From Streptosporangiaceae bacterium (GTDB lineage Bacteria > Actinomycetota > Actinomycetes > Streptosporangiales > Streptosporangiaceae), in assembly GCA_030040475.1 (NCBI GenBank), contig JASHTQ010000708.1:1-13657 (forward strand): a stretch of DNA of 13,657 nt. Reading direction: 5' to 3'. The notes beneath the pieces were generated by a model. It worked only from the letters and a program-made list of their open reading frames with translations, had not been told where the DNA came from and ran no database searches. How positions within the stretch are numbered: position 1 is the first letter of the stretch; each line of letters starts with the position of its first letter. Position numbers and translations under genes: made by a program. Shown here one piece after another: positions 7,146 to 12,463 of the stretch.

Positions 7146-7913
7146 ATGGCAGGCGGGCGGCTCAGGCACGCCGAGCCCGTGATGGGCACCGTGGTGTCCT
7201 TCGACGTGCCCGACTGGGCCGGTTCGCCGGACGGCGCCCTAGCCCGGGCGGTGCGCTGGCTGCACTGGGTCGACGCCACCTTCTCGCCCTACCGTGACGA
7301 CAGCGACGTGACCCGCTTCGGCAACGGTTCACTCCAGTTGTCTGACTGCGCCCCCGAGCTCGCCGAGGTCCTCGCCGCCTGCGCCGCCGTCGGCGCCCGC
7401 AGCGACGGCTACTTCACCACCACCCCAGGCGGCCGCTTCGACCCATCGGGCTACGTCAAGGGATGGGCCATCGAGCGGGCGGCCGCCATCCTGACCGCCG
7501 CGGGCTCCGCCAGCCACTGCGTGAACGGCGGCGGCGACGTCCAGTGCGTCGGCGAGCGCGAGCCCGGCCAGCCCTGGCGGATAGGCATCGCCCACCCCCT
7601 CCGCCCCGGCTCCCTCGCCCTCGTGGTCACCGGCCGCGACTTCGCCGTGGCCACCTCCGGCTCCGCCGAGCGCGGCCCGCACATCGTCAACCCCCACACC
7701 GGCGCCCCCGCCACCGACCTGGCAAGCATTACCGTCATCGGCGCCGCCCTGGCCGAGACGGATGCCTACGCCACCGCCGCCTACGCGATGGGCTCCGCCG
7801 CCCGCGACTGGCTGGAGGCCCTGGAAGGCTACGAAGCCCTCGCCATCACCCCCACCGGCTCGGCCTGGCAGACCTCCGGCTTCCCCGCCTACACCGCCCC
7901 GCCCGCCCCCTAA
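7146..7913 (+). CDS. apbE: FAD:protein FMN transferase (ApbE family)
   Basis: A 255-residue enzyme that moves FMN from FAD onto the Thr of a flavinylation motif, here surely that of the preceding gene. Family landmarks are in order: MGT (13-15), FSPYRDDSDVTRF (46-58), DPSGYVKGWAIE (99-110), NGGGDV (127-132), ATSGSAERG (169-177), HIVNPHTG (179-186) and AETDAYATAA (203-212), with Asp206 and Thr210 as likely magnesium ligands. It is shorter than lipoprotein ApbEs (about 300-350), and no signal peptide or lipobox is present, so it should act in the cytoplasm. The usual Asp of the H-I-x-D-P-x-T-G motif is Asn182 here. The ATG is 7 bases after the FMN gene stop and has only a weak ribosome binding site, so translation is probably coupled. 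It is the last gene of the operon. Confidence 0.94.
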   Translation: MAGGRLRHAEPVMGTVVSFDVPDWAGSPDGALARAVRWLHWVDATFSPYRDDSDVTRFGNGSLQLSDCAPELAEVLAACAAVGARSDGYFTTTPGGRFDPSGYVKGWAIERAAAILTAAGSASHCVNGGGDVQCVGEREPGQPWRIGIAHPLRPGSLALVVTGRDFAVATSGSAERGPHIVNPHTGAPATDLASITVIGAALAETDAYATAAYAMGSAARDWLEALEGYEALAITPTGSAWQTSGFPAYTAPPAP

Positions 7914-8111
7914 CCGCTTGCGGGAGGACCCGGTGCCCGACGTGAGCACTCCGAGATAAGCCGGGTGTCCGGGGTGCCGCGTCCGCGTGTCGCCGGCCAG
8001 GACAAGATGCCCGGTTCGTCCCTGCCCGGCGCCGTCCGGCGCTCTGCCCGCGGGGGCGACAGGGACTGCAGGGCGGGCGGACGCCGCCTGACGAGCCTGC
8101 GCGGACCGGTT

Positions 8112-8134
8112 CGGCGAGGAGTGCTCCTTCGCCG
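8112..8134. terminator. Possible terminator hairpin between apbE and the DUF488 gene
   Basis: CGGCGAGGAG (8112-8121) pairs with CTCCTTCGCCG (8124-8134) over about ten bases with one bulged base and a TG loop. It sits between two converging genes and has no T run. The rest of 7914-8170 has no gene I can support; an 8-codon frame with a good ribosome binding site at 7933-7959 is noted elsewhere. Confidence 0.35.
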
Positions 8135-8170
8135 GCGATCGAGGCGGAGCCCTCGGCCCGATGAGCCGCG

Positions 8171-8704
8171 CTACAGCAGCGGCGGCTGGCCCGCGTCGTA
8201 GACCAGCAGGCCGTCCTCACGCAGCCGCAGGCCGGGGGAGGGTCTGTGCTCTTCGAGCCGCCCGTCGTGCATGAGGTGGCCGACCGGCACGCCGCGCGCG
8301 ACAGAGACGAAATCGGCCAGCATGCGGCGATGGCAGCGCCACCACAGGCTCTCCGCGCACATCACCGCCGTGGCCTGAGTCCCGGCCTGCGCCAGCAGCT
8401 CGTCCACGGCGGCGAGGAACCCGGCGGTGCGCATGTGCTCGGCGTAGCCGCGGAACATGTCCTCGCGCCACACCACGTCCGGTGAATCCGGCCCCGGCTT
8501 GCGGAACCCGCCGAGCCGCTTCTCCCACCGGTAGGACAGCCCGGCCTCCGGCAGCCAGCGTTCGAGCTCGGTTCGCGCCACGTGCGGATGGCGTCGGCTG
8601 CCCGGTGCGGTCCGCACGTCCACTACCGCAACCACGCCGGCGTCCCGCAGCAGCCCGGCCATCTGCTCGGCCGCGGCCGTACCGTGCCCGAACGTCAGCA
8701 GCAT
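8171..8704 (-). CDS. DUF488 family protein
   Basis: A 177-residue soluble protein starting MLLTFGHGTAAAEQ, the standard DUF488 beginning. Conserved points are GHGT (6-9), DVRTAPGSRRHP (29-40), WEKRLGGFRKP (60-70) and the MCAESLWWRCHRR block (115-127) with Cys116, Glu118, Cys124 and His125, which together suggest a catalytic or metal site. The family has no settled function; it occurs widely in bacteria and is sometimes linked to nucleic-acid modification or stress by context. The frame extends upstream to 8779, but the start at 8704 fits both the family N-terminus and a TAGGCT -10 placed 7 bases before the ATG. It converges on apbE and diverges from the short leader ORF at 8757. No partner gene on the same strand is present. 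Confidence 0.85.
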   Translation of the reverse strand: MLLTFGHGTAAAEQMAGLLRDAGVVAVVDVRTAPGSRRHPHVARTELERWLPEAGLSYRWEKRLGGFRKPGPDSPDVVWREDMFRGYAEHMRTAGFLAAVDELLAQAGTQATAVMCAESLWWRCHRRMLADFVSVARGVPVGHLMHDGRLEEHRPSPGLRLREDGLLVYDAGQPPLL

Positions 8705-8711
8705 GTCCGCC

Positions 8712-8717
8712 AGCCTA
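8712..8717 (-). promoter_or_regulatory. Candidate leaderless -10 element of the DUF488 gene
   Basis: TAGGCT on the minus strand is followed by GGCGGAC (7 bases with the final C) and the ATG at 8704. The same hexamer in the same place precedes the alpha/beta hydrolase gene at 11337. The -35 region is not convincing. Confidence 0.45.
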
Positions 8718-8743
8718 GGCGTCGCGAGGACGGCCGAAGGCGA

Positions 8744-8749
8744 TAGGAT
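8744..8749 (+). promoter_or_regulatory. Candidate -10 element of the leader ORF/EamA remnant transcript
   Basis: TAGGAT lies 7 bases before the GTG at 8757, a leaderless spacing. It sits inside an inverted repeat GGCGAT-AGG-ATCGCC (8739-8753), which could be an operator over the promoter. The -35 is weak. Confidence 0.35.
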
Positions 8750-8756
8750 CGCCATC

Positions 8757-8798
8757 GTGCACCGGCTGTTTCCGATCACCCCGCCGCCCCGCTCCTAG
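8757..8798 (+). CDS. Putative 13-codon leader peptide
   Basis: GTG 8757 opens a short frame, VHRLFPITPPPRS, ending with TAG at 8796-8798. It follows a -10 candidate by 7 bases, so it could be translated as a leaderless message. Its last five codons (Pro-Pro-Pro-Arg-Ser) overlie the 5' arm of the GC-rich hairpin at 8785-8805 and the stop codon falls at the hairpin loop. A run of three prolines is a plausible ribosome-slowing site. Reality of the peptide rests only on this geometry; a frame this short can arise by chance. Confidence 0.3.
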   Translation: MHRLFPITPPPRS

Positions 8799-8871
8799 CG
8801 GGGCGTTAGCACGGGCGCGCCCGGCCGACTGAGCCGACGCGTTTCCCTACGGGTGCGTGGTGCGCCCCGCT
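8785..8871 (+). promoter_or_regulatory. Possible attenuator with mutually exclusive pairings
   Basis: CGCCCCGCT (8785-8793) and AGCGGGGCG (8797-8805) form a perfect 9-bp hairpin with a CCT loop. The exact 9-mer CGCCCCGCT recurs at 8863-8871, so AGCGGGGCG can pair with either copy but not both. The second copy can also fold locally (CCGCT-TC-AGCGG, 8867-8878). The set lies after the leader ORF and before the EamA remnant's ribosome binding site. Only GTT follows the first hairpin, so its strength as an intrinsic terminator is doubtful. Confidence 0.4.
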
Positions 8872-8910
8872 TCAGCGGCCCTTCCCATCTCGTCGCAGGA
8901 GCGAATATCC

Positions 8911-9126
8911 ATGCGTGTCTCATCCACGATGTCTACGGTGCCCGCGGCCGCCCGGCGTCGGCCCGGTTCTGGCCTGACTTACCTGGTGATGTCCGGACTG
9001 CTCTGGGGTACGGGTGGCCTGACCGGCAGCCTGCTGAGCAGGACGGCCCACCTTCCGGCGACCTCGGTGGCCGCCTACCGGCTGCTATCCGGCGGAGCCC
9101 TGCCGCGTGCAACCAAAGAGCGCTAG
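8911..9126 (+). pseudogene. Truncated EamA/DMT-family transporter (N-terminal remnant)
   Basis: From ATG 8911, preceded by AGGAG at 8897-8901, the frame gives 71 residues. After a short basic leader (MRVSSTMSTVPAAARRRPG) comes the start of an EamA domain: GLTYLVMSGLLWGTGGLTGSLL followed by TAHLPATSVAAYRLLSGGAL, the usual first helix and 'R-aa' entry to helix two of a ten-helix drug/metabolite exporter of about 300 residues. The match stops at about 9105, after which an unrelated tail (PRATKER) leads to TAG at 9124-9126. Eight or more helices are missing, and nothing like them follows, so the gene is broken by deletion or replacement. The intact ribosome binding site and leader region suggest a fairly recent loss. 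The family match is by pattern recognition over about 45 residues. Confidence 0.65.
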
Positions 9127-9160
9127 GCTCCGTAGGCCGTGGCGAAGTGTCAGGAATGCT

Positions 9161-9174
9161 TGAGAGATCGCTCA
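9161..9174. promoter_or_regulatory. Imperfect palindrome upstream of the membrane protein gene
   Basis: TGAGAGATCGCTCA is a 14-base dyad with one mismatched pair, 74 bases before the GTG at 9248. It is a possible operator. The interval 9127-9247 shows no gene and no clear -35/-10 pair. Confidence 0.3.
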
Positions 9175-9247
9175 GCCGACTTACAGTTCGACTTTCTAGT
9201 TTCCGATGTAGCACATATGGGGGCGAGCTGAGCAGGAAGGCCGGATC

Positions 9248-10600
9248 GTGTTCGACAACGTGACCATCACGCACCGGGGCGCCCGGTACGAGATCGGGCG
9301 AGGACGGGACTTCTACGGGATCTGGGCGGTGGGGCCGACCCGGTCGCATCCCCTGGAGCAGTGGCCTGAGACGCCCGAGGGCTGGTCCGCCGCGTGGTCC
9401 CGGTTCACCGAGATCGAGGCGCCCGGCACGATCGGTTCGGTCGGCCAGCGTCCCGGCGGCCTGGCGTTCGGTACCGGCACCGGTGCCGGTACCGGCGGGG
9501 TCATCGCCGCCCTGCTGCTCGCAGCCGGCGTCGCCTTCGGCGTGGCCGGGCTGTTCCCCGGCTATCTTGGCGGGCTGAGCCTGGCCCGGCAGTCGGTCGA
9601 GCTCGTGCCTCACGTTATCTATCTGGCCGCCTGGAGCCTGAGCGCCGTGCTCATCCTCCTGGGCGGCGCCCGGCTGCGGGTGGGGGCGCTGCTCGGGCTG
9701 GGCATGAGCATCGTCACGTTCGGCCTGTTCTTCGCCGACTTGGGTGAGGTCATCGCCGGGGGGTCGCATCTCATGGGGGCCGGCCTCCCGCTCAGCCTGG
9801 TCGGCTGGCTCTTGTGCGCGATCGGATCGGCGCTGGCCTTCCGGCTGCGGCCGGAGGGCGTCCCCGGCCGGCTGGGCAAGCTGCGCGGCTCGGAGCTCGG
9901 GCCGGCCGGCCTGCTGGTGCTGGCCGGGCTCGGCGCGGCGATCGCGTTCGCTCCGTCCTGGGACACCTACACGCTGCGGACGGCGACCGCCACCCAGTCC
10001 TTTGCCGAGGGCAACGCCTTCAGCAACCCGGGAGCGGTGATCGCCGGCGACGTCATGGTGATGGTGGCGGTGGCCCTCGTGGTCGTCGCGGCCGCGCTGT
10101 GGCGCCCGATCCGGCACGGAGCCGCCCTGCTCGCGGGCGCCATCATCCCGATGGCAGGCCAGGCGATCTCGGCGCTCATCCAGGTCGCCCAGCCCACCGC
10201 GCCCGCCCAGTTCGGGATCTCGTCGTCGCAAGCCAGCCAGCTCGGGCTCACGATCAGCAACGGCGTCACGCCGGCGTTCTGGATCTACTGCCTGTGCGTC
10301 CTCGTGCTGCTCGTGTCGTGTGCCTGGATGCTGTTCACCCCGCACCAGCCTGCGGGCCTCTACGCTGACGCGCCGAACGCCGGCCCGTCGCCGGACGCGG
10401 ACACCCAGGGCGTCTGGTACGCGGCAGGCTCAGGCCTCGATGACACGGGTGACCTGCAGTCGCCGGTGGTCGGCTGGCAGCGCGACGAGGACGGCGATGA
10501 CGCCGAAGGACAGGACGTGCGCGACGAATTCCCCGAACGCCTGGAGGCGGCACCCGCCCCCTCCGGCGCCGGGGACGACGACGGCGGCCCCGCCGCCTGA
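9248..10600 (+). CDS. Hypothetical eight-helix membrane protein
   Basis: A 450-residue protein of unrecognised family. Residues 1-82 form a soluble N-terminal domain (MFDNVTITHRGARYEIGRGRD..YGIWAVG, several Trp), ending in a Gly-Thr run. About eight hydrophobic segments follow, near 84-106, 121-140, 145-170, 179-199, 219-236, 262-284, 290-312 and 343-363. A C-terminal cytoplasmic tail of about 85 residues is acidic and Pro/Ala/Gly-rich (for example DEDGDDAEGQD). No catalytic motif is seen. GTG 9248 is chosen because AGGAAGG (9234-9240) lies 7 bases upstream. The segments after the first helix contain loops rich in Gly, Ser and Gln that would face outside. A GC-rich hairpin (GGCGG 10583-10587 with CCGCC 10593-10597) covers the stop codon area. 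It converges on the alpha/beta hydrolase gene 50 bases on. No function is proposed. Confidence 0.85.
   Translation: MFDNVTITHRGARYEIGRGRDFYGIWAVGPTRSHPLEQWPETPEGWSAAWSRFTEIEAPGTIGSVGQRPGGLAFGTGTGAGTGGVIAALLLAAGVAFGVAGLFPGYLGGLSLARQSVELVPHVIYLAAWSLSAVLILLGGARLRVGALLGLGMSIVTFGLFFADLGEVIAGGSHLMGAGLPLSLVGWLLCAIGSALAFRLRPEGVPGRLGKLRGSELGPAGLLVLAGLGAAIAFAPSWDTYTLRTATATQSFAEGNAFSNPGAVIAGDVMVMVAVALVVVAAALWRPIRHGAALLAGAIIPMAGQAISALIQVAQPTAPAQFGISSSQASQLGLTISNGVTPAFWIYCLCVLVLLVSCAWMLFTPHQPAGLYADAPNAGPSPDADTQGVWYAAGSGLDDTGDLQSPVVGWQRDEDGDDAEGQDVRDEFPERLEAAPAPSGAGDDDGGPAA
9469..9494. repeat. Perfect 26-bp palindrome inside the membrane protein gene
   Basis: Every base from 9469 to 9494 pairs with its mirror across the centre at 9481/9482; the half-sequence is CGGTACCGGCACC. 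It encodes the Gly-Thr-Gly-Thr-Gly-Ala-Gly-Thr-Gly run just before the first membrane helix. It has no spacer, so it can only hairpin with a small forced loop or form a cruciform. Confidence 0.95.
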
Positions 10601-10631
10601 GCCAGCCCGTCCCGCCGCCCGAGCGCCCTGC

Positions 10632-10669
10632 TCAGCGGCCGTCCGAGAGGTCAGCGGCCGTCCGAGAGG
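10632..10669. repeat. Perfect 19-bp tandem duplication at the hydrolase stop codon
   Basis: TCAGCGGCCGTCCGAGAGG occurs twice in a row (10632-10650 and 10651-10669). On the minus strand the hydrolase ends within the right-hand copy (stop at 10653-10651), and the left-hand copy repeats the last codons and stop outside the gene. Confidence 0.97.
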
Positions 10670-11337
10670 AACGACATCACGGCGGCGATGAACTGGTCCG
10701 GCTGCCCGGCGTGAACGAGATGCCCGGCCGGGATCGTCTCAAGCCGGCCGTCCGGGATGAGCCCGGCCATCTCGGCTAGCCGGTTCTGGTCGACGGGGCT
10801 GTCCGGGCCGCCCGCGATGACCAGGGTAGGGGCGCCGATCGAGGAAAGCCCGTCACGCGAGGACGCGGGCGGGTCGCTGGCCTCGACGCTGAGCGTGGTC
10901 ACCGCCCAGTCGAAGGACAGCTGCCCGGGCGGACGTGCTGGTACCGGCGGCACACGCGGCCACGGCGGGGCGGGCTCCTCGAGCACCAGCCGCCGCACCC
11001 GCCCGGGATGCCGCATGGCGAGCAGGTACGCCACCGCGCCCCCCATGGAGTGCCCGATCAGGTCGACCTGGCCCAGCCCGAGCGCGTCAAGGAACCCGGC
11101 CATGTCGTCGCGCAGCAGCGGCAACGTGTACTCACCGGGCCAGTCGCTGTTCCCGTGCCCGCGCAGGTCGACCGCGTAGACCCGCCGTGACCCTGACAGG
11201 GCCTCGGCCACCTCGTCCCAGCCCGCGCTGTCCCCGCCGAGGCCGTGCAGGAGAACGACCGGCGCCGCGGACGCCGGCCCGTACACGCGGTAGGCCAGCC
11301 GGACATCACCTACCCGAACCAGCCGCATCTCTCCCAT
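10651..11337 (-). CDS. Alpha/beta hydrolase
   Basis: A 228-residue soluble alpha/beta-fold hydrolase. VVLLHGLGG (27-35) gives the oxyanion loop, AVDLRGHGNSD (55-65) the next conserved strand, and GHSMGG (95-100) the nucleophile elbow with Ser97. Asp179 in GGPDSP and His206 in AGHLVH complete a likely catalytic triad. The cap region between about 121 and 165 is short, so the protein is smaller than the usual 250-300 residues and the pocket may be open. It resembles esterases and C-C hydrolases of the MhpC/epoxide hydrolase type, but the substrate cannot be told. The ATG at 11337 is chosen over one three codons later because a TAGGCT -10 lies 6 bases upstream. It is divergent from a PaaX-family regulator 81 bases away, which may control it. 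Confidence 0.92.
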   Translation of the reverse strand: MGEMRLVRVGDVRLAYRVYGPASAAPVVLLHGLGGDSAGWDEVAEALSGSRRVYAVDLRGHGNSDWPGEYTLPLLRDDMAGFLDALGLGQVDLIGHSMGGAVAYLLAMRHPGRVRRLVLEEPAPPWPRVPPVPARPPGQLSFDWAVTTLSVEASDPPASSRDGLSSIGAPTLVIAGGPDSPVDQNRLAEMAGLIPDGRLETIPAGHLVHAGQPDQFIAAVMSFLSDGR

Positions 11338-11343
11338 GCCCCC

Positions 11344-11349
11344 AGCCTA
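11344..11349 (-). promoter_or_regulatory. Candidate leaderless -10 element of the alpha/beta hydrolase gene
   Basis: On the minus strand TAGGCT is followed by GGGGGC and the ATG at 11337. The hexamer and spacing nearly match those before the DUF488 gene (TAGGCT, GGCGGAC, ATG). Confidence 0.45.
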
Positions 11350-11403
11350 TGGACGGCAGACCGGGCCGGCGCACAGCAGCGGGCATCCGGCCCGAACCGC
11401 TGA

Positions 11404-11409
11404 TACCCT
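11404..11409 (+). promoter_or_regulatory. Candidate leaderless -10 element of the PaaX-family gene
   Basis: TACCCT fits TANNNT and is 9 bases before the ATG at 11419. No ribosome binding site is visible before that ATG, which is what a leaderless message would show. The -35 is not clear. Confidence 0.45.
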
Positions 11410-11418
11410 GCGCTTGTC

Positions 11419-12282
11419 ATGCCGCCCTCCAGATCGCCAGCGGCCGCTGCGGTCGGCCAGCCGCCGGCGCTGTCTCGTCGGCACGCGGCTGGCGCCCCGA
11501 GCGCGCGCGGCTTGCTGTTCACGTTGCTCGGCGAGTTCGTGCTGACCGGGGGCGGGACGGCGTGGACCTCGGCGGTGCTCGCCGCGTTCGCCAGGCTCGG
11601 CATCGAGGAAAAGGCGACGCGCCAGGCGCTGATGCGCACCGCGGCGTCCGGCTGGCTGGACGCCGAGAAGGTCGGCCGCAGGACCAGGTGGAAGCTCACC
11701 GGCAGCGCCCGGCGGATGCTCACCGTAGGCGCCGAACGCATCTACTCCTTCACCGGTCCCATCGAGAACTGGGACGGCCGCTGGCTGCTGGTCTACGTGC
11801 GCATCCCGGACAGCGAACGACGCGCCAGGCACGTGGTGCGCAGCAGGCTCAGCTGGGCCGGGTTCGGCTCGCTGGGTGCGGGGCTGTGGATCAGCCCGCA
11901 CCCAGACCGCGAGGCCGAGGCCGTCGGGGTGCTGACAGAGGCAGGCGTCGCGCAGGACGCGCACGTGTTCGTGGCGTCGCGATCCGGCCTGGCCGATGTC
12001 CGCCTCATGGTGGCGGCCGCCTGGGACCTGACCGCGATCGAGGACCAGTACCGGCAGTTCATCGCGGAGTTCGCCGACAGGGCACCGGCCGACGTCCTCG
12101 CCCGCCAGGTCGAGCTCGTGCACGCCTGGCGCCGGTTCCCGTCGGTCGACCCTGCCCTGCCCCGTGAGCTGCTGCCCGGCCGCTGGAGCGGCCTGCAGGC
12201 TGCCCGGCTGTTCGCCGACAGGCATCAGCGCTGGTCCGACGGCGCACGCCGGGAATGGAAACGCCTCAACGACCCGGGCTGA
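11419..12282 (+). CDS. PaaX-family transcriptional regulator
   Basis: A 287-residue protein with the three-part PaaX layout. After a variable Ala/Pro/Arg-rich start (1-27) comes a winged helix-turn-helix (about 28-98: SARGLLFTLLGEFVLTGG.., then EEKATRQALMRTAASGWLDAEK, then RTRWKLTG), a central domain with NWDGRWLLVYVRIP and LSWAGFGSLGAGLWISP (117-160), and a helical C-terminal domain (about 205-287, AIEDQYRQFIAEFAD). PaaX of E. coli represses phenylacetate catabolism and is released by phenylacetyl-CoA. No paa genes lie nearby, so the ligand here may differ. It is divergent from an alpha/beta hydrolase and followed by a CocE-type hydrolase on the same strand; control of one or both is a reasonable inference. 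The ATG at 11419 has no Shine-Dalgarno but a -10 hexamer 9 bases upstream. Confidence 0.93.
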   Translation: MPPSRSPAAAAVGQPPALSRRHAAGAPSARGLLFTLLGEFVLTGGGTAWTSAVLAAFARLGIEEKATRQALMRTAASGWLDAEKVGRRTRWKLTGSARRMLTVGAERIYSFTGPIENWDGRWLLVYVRIPDSERRARHVVRSRLSWAGFGSLGAGLWISPHPDREAEAVGVLTEAGVAQDAHVFVASRSGLADVRLMVAAAWDLTAIEDQYRQFIAEFADRAPADVLARQVELVHAWRRFPSVDPALPRELLPGRWSGLQAARLFADRHQRWSDGARREWKRLNDPG

Positions 12283-12290
12283 CCCCGGCC

Positions 12291-12331
12291 AGAGGACAAC
12301 AAAGGACAACAGAGGACAACAAGAGGACAAC
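12291..12331 (+). repeat. Four AGGACAAC direct repeats at 10-11 bp spacing
   Basis: The core AGGACAAC occurs at 12293-12300, 12303-12310, 12313-12320 and 12324-12331, each with A/G-rich spacers, giving 10, 10 and 11 base steps. The array starts 8 bases after the PaaX-family stop codon. Steps close to one DNA turn put all copies on one face of the helix. Confidence 0.93.
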
Positions 12332-12352
12332 AAGCGGATGGCAACGGCGAAA

Positions 12353-12366
12353 CAGGGCTTGCCCTG
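12353..12366. promoter_or_regulatory. Short inverted repeat CAGGGC-TT-GCCCTG
   Basis: A perfect 6-bp dyad separated by TT, between the direct repeats and the CocE-type gene. It may be an operator or a small terminator for the regulator gene. In the remaining spacer up to 12463 no convincing -35/-10 pair was found. Confidence 0.3.
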
Positions 12367-12463
12367 CCGCGCCCATAAGCGCTACAAATAGATGTCGGGT
12401 CAAAAGGTTCTTGTCGAACAATCTGGCCCTGCAAGCACATCGTCGCAGAAAGGACGCCCTGAC

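Noticed and set aside
7933..7959. Eight-codon frame VPDVSTPR after GGGAGG, just downstream of apbE
   Set aside because: The ribosome binding site is good, but eight codons without conservation data cannot be called a gene; it could be the stump of a lost operon member.
8705..8779. Longer DUF488 protein starting at 8779 or 8755 on the minus strand
   Set aside because: The extra residues are not DUF488-like, and the start at 8704 fits both the family N-terminus and the -10 spacing.
9139..9228. Short frame starting VAKCQECLRD between the EamA remnant and the membrane protein
   Set aside because: No ribosome binding site, uses rare TTA and CTA codons, and shows no recognisable pattern.
8933..10345. 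Minus-strand open frame opposite the membrane protein
   Set aside because: Composition is typical of antisense frames in high-GC DNA; the plus frame has a good ribosome binding site and coherent helices.
12291..12331. AGGACAAC repeats as a CRISPR array or replication iterons
   Set aside because: Units are 10-11 bases with no unique spacers, and there is no cas or rep gene nearby.
12359..12388. TTGCCC...TACAAA as the CocE-gene promoter
   Set aside because: The spacer is 18 bases, but the -10 lacks the final T, and the -35 lies inside an inverted repeat; not strong enough to list as a feature.
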